Shown piece after piece: positions 60,801 through 64,000 of a DNA stretch of 64,000 nucleotides. Every line of letters starts with the position of its first letter. The first letter of the stretch is position 1. Below the pieces are notes generated by a model. It saw only the letters and a program-made list of their open reading frames with translations, was not told the DNA's origin and ran no database searches. The stretch spans positions 620,001-684,000 of the forward strand of contig BSBN01000040.1 of assembly GCA_027924645.1 (NCBI GenBank), read 5' to 3'. The stretch comes from Cunninghamia lanceolata. Taxonomy: Eukaryota > Streptophyta > Pinopsida > Cupressales > Cupressaceae. The position numbers were made by a program, and so were the translations under genes.

Positions 60801-61006
60801 TGCCAATTTCAACCAGAACACCGAGATCCCTTCATATATAGAGCAGAGTAAAGTGAAAGAAAAACCTTGCGGCTGGAATTGTAAGCATTGGGAGATGTCA
60901 GGCTAGTAGGCTTGGCGGGATCTTCCAAATCGTGATCGCCATGAATGAGCATCTCTCTCTCTTCCCTCGCCATCCCCGATGGACTCGCTGCCTTCTCCTC
61001 GCCCAT
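15746..61006 (-). CDS. COV1/LIKE-COV (DUF502) integral membrane protein, seven exons over 45 kb
   Basis: Joined exons 61006-60866, 33150-33098, 32917-32808, 22641-22474, 21974-21877, 21649-21523 and 15843-15746 give 795 bp, 264 residues. That is about the length I recall for Arabidopsis COV1 and LCV proteins. All six introns are GT-AG and keep frame. Residues 1-47 are a polar cytosolic-type tail. Membrane segments lie at about 66-86 and 102-126. Family motifs include LQSWVSKKFM (53-62), the FP and TWWFIQFVDGFF stretch, GEWFIKKMP, ASKQIS, IIRHPRIGEYAFGFITS and PTNHLYIGD. In Arabidopsis, COV1 sits at the trans-Golgi network, and mutants over-produce vascular tissue in the stem. The biochemical activity is unknown. 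Function here is inferred by homology. The gene looks intact, and its introns hold most of the mobile elements in the window. Confidence 0.9.
16430..18361 (+). pseudogene. Decayed Ty3/gypsy pol (RT, RNase H, integrase zinc finger)
   Basis: Broken by stops and frameshifts but readable in order. RT: LPKI near 16490, KYFNKIDLTFGYHQ near 16587, QLVIHFDLNDAP near 16690, and VVYLDDIL near 16790 (the YLDD catalytic box). RNase H-like TDHQPL near 17392 and the IKYRKGNN linker near 17490. The integrase HHCC finger is RHFYWP...VEYFIRKCLLC at about 17824-17905. Gypsy order is RT before integrase. It sits in the last intron of the COV-like gene, antisense to it, and is cut by a solo LTR at 18362. Confidence 0.85.
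18362..19791 (+). mobile_element. Solo LTR with perfect 5-bp target duplication CCTGC
   Basis: Starts TGTAATGTCCCC and ends GGTCATTACA, the near-inverted ends shared by other LTRs in this window. CCTGC flanks it at 18357-18361 and 19792-19796. No internal region is present, so it arose by recombination between the LTRs of a full element. It is inserted in the older gypsy pol. Orientation is assigned from the TGTAATGTCCCC end. Confidence 0.9.
19797..20860 (+). mobile_element. Probable 3' part of the interrupted gypsy element
   Basis: Sequence resuming after the solo LTR. A TATA-like CTATATAAACATAATAC at 20266-20282 and the CACCAACATAATGG motif at 20841 suggest a decayed LTR ending near 20840. 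No conserved domain is visible; a Phe/Leu-rich stretch near 20000-20180 is not a recognisable protein. Confidence 0.4.
21523..21649 (-). CDS. COV-like gene, exon 6 (residues 191-233)
   Basis: A 127-bp exon encoding ADTGDEELCSIYVPTNHLY and IGDILLINSKDIIRPNLSVR. The acceptor is TGTGAAG, an AAG rather than CAG end, chosen because it alone keeps frame and family alignment. Donor GTAAGA. Confidence 0.9.
21877..21974 (-). CDS. COV-like gene, exon 5 (residues 158-190)
   Basis: A 98-bp exon encoding DQNTRAFKEVAIIRHPRIGE and then YAFGFITSSLILQ, close to the conserved family core. Acceptor TTTCAG, donor GTAATT. Confidence 0.93.
22474..22641 (-). CDS. COV-like gene, exon 4 (residues 102-158)
   Basis: A 168-bp exon encoding the second hydrophobic segment (LGFITSVVFIFLIGVFVSSW), then GEWFIKKMPLVKHIYSASKQ. 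Acceptor TTTCAG, donor GTATCA after TCTCCAG. Confidence 0.93.
22642..29400. other. Intron 3 sequence with weak coding remnants
   Basis: No intact gene. A minus-strand frame at 23983-24396 (137 codons, Gly/Leu/Phe rich) is the longest and is not recognised. The 26400-27420 stretch has a TATA-like CTCTTTATAAGC near 26820 and a leader-like ACACCGAAAACGGGG near 27304, so it may be a gypsy LTR and leader, but I could not find its ends. Confidence 0.3.
29885..31745 (+). pseudogene. Decayed hAT-type (DUF659) transposase
   Basis: Fragments in order across frameshifts: YWRAMIDAIA near 29960, YGCSIMSDSWIDRGNQTLIN at about 30103-30162 (the DUF659 start), FDEVVMEVG and IIDNTTNCVVAGKHLMEK at about 30250-30355, LEDIGKLEWVKS near 30407, FLTFQNLCAQK near 30578, RLVDGDKSHMGYF near 30770 and a carboxyl-end DLDEIDPNSKW near 31580. 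This is the layout of plant hAT transposases with DUF659. It lies in intron 3 of the COV-like gene, antisense. I did not find terminal inverted repeats or a BED finger with confidence. Confidence 0.8.
31746..32807. other. Intron 3 sequence next to exon 3
   Basis: A/T-rich intronic sequence with no gene seen. Confidence 0.4.
32808..32917 (-). CDS. COV-like gene, exon 3 (residues 65-102)
   Basis: A 110-bp exon encoding the first membrane segment (VVLFPVAITFYITWWFIQFV) and the following VDGFF stretch. Acceptor TTGCAG, donor GTATGC. It is separated from exon 2 by only 180 bp. Confidence 0.92.
33098..33150 (-). CDS. COV-like gene, exon 2 (residues 48-65)
   Basis: A 53-bp exon encoding AFYAVLQSWVSKKFMSG plus two bases of a Cys codon. 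The LQSWVSKKFM motif is diagnostic for COV/LCV proteins. Acceptor GACCAG lacks a strong pyrimidine tract; donor is GTAAGA. Confidence 0.9.
34528..35977 (+). mobile_element. Solo LTR, family A, target duplication TAAAC
   Basis: Starts TGTAATATCCCC and ends GGGGACATTACA, flanked by TAAAC at 34523-34527 and 35978-35982. It is related along its length to 51544-53112 (shared GGGATCTGCCCTAAAATTC start and Gln/Leu-type low-complexity middle). A TATA-like TATTTATACATAATTC lies at 35386. Frames inside it are not genes. It sits in the giant first intron. Confidence 0.92.
36480..36605. repeat. ACTCGG-rich segment
   Basis: ACTCGGCAA-type words recur five times within 36496-36575 in plus orientation. A looser relative occurs near 50325-50400. 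This is probably part of an unclassified repeat family. Confidence 0.35.
36606..36721 (+). repeat. Two tandem 58-bp units
   Basis: 36606-36663 and 36664-36721 are direct repeats differing at about one base (GGGAGC versus GGGAAC). This is a recent local duplication. Confidence 0.85.
36925..37406 (+). pseudogene. LINE RNase H domain remnant (first copy)
   Basis: MNFDGASKGNPGNVGAGFI at about 36963 is the first catalytic block of a plant LINE RNase H (RVT_3 type). After a frameshift near 37037-37080 it continues with EWEALLTSI and IVVQAVNKK, and ends CFREQNKIADRLANQGV near 37320. The stop is at 37404-37406. The endonuclease and RT parts are absent by 5' truncation. Confidence 0.85.
37879..38283 (-). 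repeat. 3' LTR (405 bp) of the minus-strand element
   Basis: Aligns with 49022-49425 over its whole length; reads TGTACTGTCCCTAGTC to CAATAACA on the plus strand. Confidence 0.8.
38889..39016 (-). repeat. Penelope-like terminal repeat fragment, minus orientation
   Basis: About 90% identical by eye to 56293-56420, including the hairpin and GAAAC of the hammerhead-like motif. The first core base has changed: ATGATGA replaces CTGATGA at 38995-39001. Confidence 0.75.
39052..39236 (+). repeat. Penelope-like terminal repeat fragment, plus orientation
   Basis: Matches the reverse complement of about 56320-56540, including TCACTCCTTTATAAAGTCC and ATCCTATTCCTGA. The segment from TGATGG to ATATA (the hammerhead-like core) is missing, and CCTGA joins directly to CACAGTTGAATCC. 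With 38889-39016 it forms a head-to-head inverted pair. Confidence 0.7.
39487..41316 (+). repeat. 5' LTR (1,830 bp) with internal 80-bp tandem repeat
   Basis: CTATTTATAGTAAG starts repeat units at 39654, 39735 and 39815 (81 and 80 bp), and the same arrangement is kept in the other LTR at 44919, 45000 and 45082. A perfect 22-bp palindrome lies at 39989-40010. Frames across these repeats are artefacts. Confidence 0.88.
41318..41331 (+). other. Primer-binding site of the plus-strand LTR element
   Basis: TGGTATCAAAGCTC starts one base after the LTR. It matches the initiator-Met site TGGTATCAGAGC except at one position. Confidence 0.8.
41456..44754 (+). pseudogene. Long gag-like/unknown ORF (about 1,100 codons) with three TAG stops
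   Basis: First in-frame ATG is at 41456. One frame runs without any frameshift to the 3' LTR and on to 45091. It is interrupted only by TAG at 43226, 44192 and 44309, each at a place where CAG (Gln) fits. Residues about 10-45 (TTLLLDALIRSQEKSNQHLA and on) form an amphipathic helix like retroelement gag starts, followed by a Pro-rich stretch. The rest is acidic with coiled-coil character near 540-590. W-[DN]-P-[GR] occurs at about residues 336, 666, 983 and 1067. I recognise no enzyme domain and no zinc knuckle. Probably a structural gag-type protein of a non-autonomous element; its large carboxyl half is unexplained. Confidence 0.7.
44755..46351 (+). repeat. 3' LTR, truncated at its end
   Basis: Matches 39487 to about 41082, then diverges at 46352. 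The final 235 bp of the LTR, including the CATTACA end, are missing. A 22-bp palindrome at 45255-45276 matches that in the 5' LTR. Confidence 0.85.
46352..48925 (-). pseudogene. Gag-like/unknown coding region of the minus-strand LTR element, decayed
   Basis: ATG at 48925 starts a Gln/Met-rich helix (LNALIQRQQQMNQLLTQ and on), then a Pro-containing segment ending PPYIP. After a frameshift near 48690 a Glu/Lys-rich part runs to 48376. The frame continues at 48254-47622 with IWDLGD near 48060 and LWEPST near 47930, then at 46990-46472. Stops and frameshifts interrupt it. The order gag-like helix, Pro segment and W-D-x-G repeats parallels the plus-strand element's protein at 41456-44754, suggesting a shared family. 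No polymerase domain is seen. Confidence 0.6.
49009..49020 (-). other. Primer-binding site of the minus-strand LTR element
   Basis: On the minus strand TGGTATCAGAGC follows one base after the LTR end. It is a perfect match to the initiator-Met type site and fixes the element's orientation. Confidence 0.88.
49022..49425 (-). repeat. 5' LTR (404 bp) of the minus-strand element
   Basis: Reads TGTAATGTCCCTAG on the plus strand and ends CAATAAC. It is near-identical to 37879-38283. The outer end is CG where CA is expected. Confidence 0.8.
49426..50018 (+). mobile_element. 3' end of the split LINE
   Basis: Resumes the LINE after the inserted block. Ends with TATATTATACCTTAAAAA before the target duplication. 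No conserved coding domain is visible in this segment. Confidence 0.6.
50480..53767 (-). pseudogene. Decayed ORF of unknown family, interrupted by a solo LTR
   Basis: On the minus strand a frame opening at 53767 leads through several frameshifts to MNMVSIAACKIDWALLI at about 53160-53113. It resumes beyond the LTR (51543 and below) and includes YEYGDWFI near 51270 and RPLMLPRYPNDRILLLELNR near 51190. The join across the LTR keeps sense once the LTR and one GATGA copy are removed. I do not recognise the family; it may be a retroelement gag. The last part (51110-50480) is Lys/Arg/Ser rich. Confidence 0.45.
51544..53112 (+). mobile_element. Solo LTR, family A, target duplication GATGA
   Basis: Starts TGTAATCCCCAATGGG and ends GGGGTCATTACA, flanked by GATGA at 51539-51543 and 53113-53117. 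Related to the LTR at 34528-35977, including a TATA-like TTATTTATACATG near 52457. It cuts a decayed minus-strand frame. Confidence 0.92.
53768..54930. other. Unannotated intron 1 sequence
   Basis: GTGC/GCAC-rich words recur at 54225-54430 (GTGCAC, TTTTGCACTTTGTGCC, AAAGTGCC), suggesting small hairpins or an unclassified repeat. No gene seen. Confidence 0.35.
54980..55520 (+). pseudogene. Second LINE RNase H remnant with AAATA tail
   Basis: LKLNFDEASNRNPGIAGAG at about 54999 and NNEAEALAL near 55125 are RNase H blocks of a plant LINE. HVFREANQAADYLANEGV near 55330-55383 is the end block. Frameshifts separate them. An (AAATA)n-like tail at 55498-55516 marks the 3' end. Compared with the copy at 36925 it is a different, more distant LINE. 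Confidence 0.8.
56380..56411 (-). ncRNA. Hammerhead-ribozyme-like motif in the Penelope terminal repeat
   Basis: On the minus strand: CTGATGA (56411-56405), one T, a perfect 7-bp hairpin GGATCAT/ATGATCC with a 5-base loop, then GAAAC (56384-56380). CUGANGA, helix II and GAAA are the invariant hammerhead parts, and hammerheads have been reported in Penelope-like terminal repeats. The extra T between core and helix and the very short helix III make activity uncertain. Confidence 0.5.
56560..57720. repeat. A/T-rich imperfect tandem repeats in the Penelope 3' region
   Basis: A block starting GTGATATCCATCTAATAAG near 56979 recurs near 57398 (period about 419 bp), with a partial copy near 57286. 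A CA microsatellite lies at about 57520-57540. Long minus-strand frames here (hydrophobic Ile/Tyr/Cys) are by-products of the repeat, not genes. Confidence 0.7.
58074..59240 (-). CDS. Penelope-like RT / GIY-YIG endonuclease, 388 codons, uninterrupted
   Basis: Residues 1-15 hold the RT motif A region (TTTDVVSLFTEVPV, catalytic Asp at 5). GVAMGSLLSP (55-64) is motif B and YVDD (92-95) is the catalytic box. LPFLDVLI (133-140) follows. The GIY-YIG nuclease is GVYKIECSCGTPYIGETGRS at 278-297, with Arg301, His305 and the late Glu351 at the expected places. The frame begins with a GTG after an in-frame TGA, so this is not the true start: the amino end of RT is missing. No internal stop or frameshift remains, unlike nearly every other element here. 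It lies in intron 1, sense with the COV-like gene. Confidence 0.9.
   Translation of the reverse strand: MTTTDVVSLFTEVPVSDLVELIRRTTNDEIASLVELCLRSTFFTFQDVVYKQSDGVAMGSLLSPVVANLYMEHFEELALNSFPLKPRWWKRYVDDTNICWPHGRDTLELFHSHLNNLVDCIQFTKELEKDNQLPFLDVLIMRKKDCSLARSVFRKSTHTDLYLHASSHHHPAQKASVLKTLATHAFRICDKDHIDQELAHLMRVFKLNGYRNRVISRAFTLVKNRVNPKPKPYIEGLSNKISRILHKKDLSCTFKPLSTLRNLIPSTKDPRNNLINSGVYKIECSCGTPYIGETGRSISTRIKEHSADIRHDRTSKSALAEHSFNTKHHICLENIQVLVKEDCFFKRKLQEAIFIKSHATNLNRDEGWLLSPTWQPLLHSLQPHSSPS
59261..60865. other. 5' end of giant intron 1, unannotated
   Basis: A 68-codon plus-strand frame at 60063-60269 is the longest; it is unrecognised. A CT-rich stretch near 60330-60360 follows it. No gene is called here. 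Confidence 0.35.
60866..61006 (-). CDS. COV-like gene, exon 1 (residues 1-47)
   Basis: ATG at 61006-61004 is the first Met after an in-frame TAA four codons upstream. The 47 codons encode an acidic, Ser/Pro-containing tail ending SSRK, typical of the variable amino end of COV proteins. The donor after AAG is GTTTTTC, a weak but legal GT donor. Assignment rests on the frame, the start context and the clean phase-0 join to exon 2, because this end of the family is poorly conserved. Confidence 0.75.
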
Positions 61007-61200
61007 CACTTGCTTTTATTTGCTCTTCTTCTTCTTCTTCCGCACACAACACCCTGCCTGTATAATGTTACTTCTTATCCTCTCCCATAATCACCCATCG
61101 CTGTCTTCTCTCACTTCCTGCGATTCGCGACAGAGTACTTGAAATTCTTCCCTTCGCCCCTCTTCCAACAAACAAATAATTAATCTTTATTGTTGCGTGT
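61007..61200 (-). promoter_or_regulatory. Putative 5' leader and proximal promoter of the COV-like gene
   Basis: Immediately upstream of the start codon the minus strand has a purine-rich leader with GAA repeats (61020-61042), common in plant 5' UTRs, and a TATA-like ATTATACA near 61060. The start site of transcription cannot be fixed from sequence. Confidence 0.35.
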
Positions 61201-61746
61201 TTGACCGAGCTAGCTAATTTTCAAATTTCAAAAATCCGTAATTTTTGTCGATTTGGTTTCGCCAAGTAAATTTTGATATCAAAAGCTTCTCCCATTTTGG
61301 AAATGTGAAGCGGGTATTTTCAAATATTTAAAAAAAATGGTTGGTTAAAATATCAATTAATTATAGAAATGATATTGTAATGGTGAATTTTGCAGACCCA
61401 TACCAATTACTATTTATTTTTGGGTCCATCAAAATTTTCCAAATATTTCAAAGTAACATTTCTTTTTTTTTTTTGGGACTGATTAGTTAGTGATTGTTCT
61501 CTTTTGGAACCCTGGCCCTTTGTGGGTTATTATCAAGGTTTTTTGTTGTGATGTGAAACTTTTCTGAGCTGCATATCTGTATGGGACTGGGACCCTTTTC
61601 CCAACTAAACATAATCAAAAACATTTCTTCTCGGCTATCATCTAATGAGGTAGATATTGAGGATGGTTCATGGACCCTTGTCCAAAAGCAAAAGAGGGCT
61701 CTTTCAGGTCCCCACCAAATGCTCCTCTATTCCCAAACATCTTTGA

Positions 61747-64000
61747 GGGAGGGAAAGAAAGCTTAATGTAGCCTTTTTGGCATCTTTTGCCACTTGCTTA
61801 TGCTTGGTTTTTTTGTATTTGTTTTTTCCATAATAAATTTTATAGGTGGTTTTTCCACCTTTTGCCTAAAAATTCCACACATTCAACCTTATCCCATTCT
61901 TATTTGCACGTATTGCTATACATCCGTCATTACTATTCATTTATTATACCTATCATTGCACTTAGATTCACGCACCCATTCCCTACCTTGATATTTATTT
62001 CTTTTTATTCATAGTAAATCTTGTTGTGCTTAGGTTCAACACCATACAAAATTGACCCCTCAAATTCAAATTTTTTCAACTTTTTACCTTTTCACTAGTC
62101 GTTATAAGCCTACTCGATACATGGTTGCATGATTTATTGTTATATTTTGGTATTTAAAAACATTCAATGTGTAATTAATTCATAACAAAGGCATATCTGA
62201 AAATCCTAAGCATTACAGGAAAATCATTCTAGGAATATTTTGGCTTTAAACATTAAAAGCAACCATAATTTACATCAAAATCATCTAAGTCAGCTGCATG
62301 TGAGAGTGTATTGCCTTTGATATTCATCCACAATCATAAATCCAATTTAATCAAGGGGGTCAACCTAGGAGAACATGACCCTTGCAATCACGTGATCTCC
62401 CCAAGGTATTTTTCAATACTACCAGTCCTTACACAATTGTAAACATAAGAGATAAGGGCGACACACTTTTTAGAAGTCCACCATTAGCCAAATCAATCCC
62501 ATAGGTTACAATATAGTTTCATGCATTAGGTCATTTCCGTAAGGCACAAGATTGATTACACATAACACAAATTCCACCTATAAAGAGTTTTACAACAATT
62601 CGTAATATGAGGCATTCCTCAAATCGTGAGCATTGATTTCTATACCATCAATAAGTGGAATATGCATGAGGTCAGTATTTAATTCTTCATTTTTGTTCCA
62701 AGAGCTAAGTGCCTAATCCTCCTCATTTATTTTCATATTCATTACACATCTACTTTCTTGATTTTGTTATTTGGGTTGATTATGTGTCTCTTGATAAGAT
62801 TTAATTAATTAACCTAGATAACTCATAAGGAAAAGTATTTTTCTTTTATAGATAAATATCTTTCTAATTATAGAGGAGAAAAGTGTCTACTTCACTTTTT
62901 CACCTGCATGTTTTACGTTATTTTGCATTGGTGTCTTTGATGCATGATTATTACACATAATTTAGTTCTTTTGGTGCACTCACTTACCTTGGTCTTCAAA
63001 TGGACACTTTGTTAAACTAAATCCTTTACTTCAAAATACTCTTAACTTAGTTCCCAACACCCTACCCTTCCTATAATGGATCATTAACATGATCATATCC
63101 CCTCAATTATATTGCAAGCACAATCACAACCCCAATTTTCAACATTCATATCATTGTTTGGGTAAGTGCAAGAAGTTGGGTCCACATAGAGGGGAAGTCA
63201 CGGGCAAAAAAAATTCCTGACAGAAACGGGTACCCGTTTAGGAACGGGTGCCCGAGCCTAAACGAGTACCCATTTAGGAACCATGTGCCCGAGCCTAAAC
63301 GAGTACCCGTTTAGGAACCGGTACCTGTCTTTATATAAATATTTGAATTTGAAAAAAAGCCCTGCGCGCTTTTTTGCCACACAAAAGGAACAGGTACATG
63401 TTTTAAAGCGGGTACCTGTTCATAACGAGTACCCGTTTTAGAATGGGTGCTCGTTTTACAACAGGTACCTATTCATAACAGGTACCCATTTTAGAATGGG
63501 TACCCGTTCCTAAAATCTTAGGCTCGGGAAAGGCATGGTAAGCCAACCCCTTACCTTGGACCTGCAAGTTTCTAAGTACAGAACAAGAGAAAAGACTGAG
63601 TTTACCTATATGGCTGACGACATTTTTTTCTAATTTTTTTTACGAAATTGAAACCCATTACAGACGACAGTGTCTAGTTTTCAAATATATTTTTTTTATT
63701 AGACTTGTTTTTCTATTTATTATTTAATTTATGAGCAAACTAGTCCAAAAACTTGAAATGACAGGTGTTTGTATTTTTTAATAACTATTGATTTTTAAAG
63801 TTTTTTTTTTTTAAATTATATGTCATCAATCTACACATCATTCTTTACACAATGAAAAAAAAAATATTTTATGATTAGTTTTGGTCAAATTATGTTGGTC
63901 GTACACGAGAGGTTTTTGAAAACAGTAATTAGGGCCAATTAAAAATTAATAAAAAAAATATATTTAGAAAAAAATTAAGGGAGGGAAAGAAAGCTTAATG
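61747..64000. repeat. Upstream region bounded by a 22-bp direct repeat
   Basis: The 22 bases at 61747-61768 (GGGAGGGAAAG to GCTTAATG) recur exactly at 63979-64000, the last bases of the window. The sequence between has no gene that I recognise. The repeats may bound an insertion or a tandem duplication that continues beyond the window. Confidence 0.4.
63225..63520. repeat. GGTACC-rich array of partly palindromic units
   Basis: GGGTACC, GGTACCTGT and ACGAGTACCCG words recur about a dozen times in two clusters (63225-63330 and 63390-63510), separated by an A/T-rich spacer with GCGCGC. CCCGAGCCTAAACGAGTACCC occurs twice in the first cluster. It lies about 2.2 kb upstream of the COV-like start codon. 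Confidence 0.65.

Noticed and set aside
15746..61006. COV-like exons as a processed pseudogene or scattered fragments
   Set aside because: Introns are present, all six splice junctions keep frame, and no stop or frameshift occurs in any exon.

Overview
The window looks like a conifer (gymnosperm) nuclear genome. The reasons are one ordinary plant gene stretched over 45 kb by very long introns, wall-to-wall decayed and nested retrotransposons, and a Penelope-like element with a GIY-YIG nuclease domain (the 'Dryad' group of plant Penelope-like elements is known from conifers). The species cannot be named from this sequence alone. No rRNA, tRNA, CRISPR array or bacterial-type feature was seen.

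The only host gene I can support is a COV1/LIKE-COV (DUF502) membrane protein on the minus strand. I assembled it from seven exons: 61006-60866, 33150-33098, 32917-32808, 22641-22474, 21974-21877, 21649-21523 and 15843-15746. All splice phases agree and the model gives 264 residues. Its introns are 27,715, 180, 10,166, 499, 227 and 5,679 bp; coding sequence is about 1.8% of the locus.

Layout. 1-681: an open frame of unknown family broken only by stops. 1717-8056: a complete Ty1/copia element with LTRs, primer site and a perfect 5-bp target duplication, also killed mainly by stop codons. 8062-15745: mostly unrecognised sequence downstream of the gene. Intron 6 (15.8-21.5 kb): a decayed Ty3/gypsy pol interrupted by a solo LTR with a perfect target duplication. 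Intron 3 (22.6-32.8 kb): unrecognised sequence and a decayed hAT transposase. Intron 1 (33.2-60.9 kb): two solo LTRs of one family; a 5'-truncated LINE with a 15-bp target duplication, split by an 11.5-kb block; inside that block a minus-strand LTR element apparently invaded by a plus-strand LTR element carrying a long frame of unknown type; a second LINE RNase H remnant; and the Penelope-like element with an uninterrupted 388-codon frame. 61-64 kb: the gene's 5' flank, with a GGTACC-rich repeat about 2.2 kb upstream of the start codon.

The most interesting objects are the Penelope-like element with a hammerhead-like motif in its terminal repeat, the two LTR elements that carry a gag-like amino end and then long Trp/Asp-rich sequence with no visible polymerase, and the recurring decay signature in which in-frame stops sit where CAG, CAA or CGA codons are expected.
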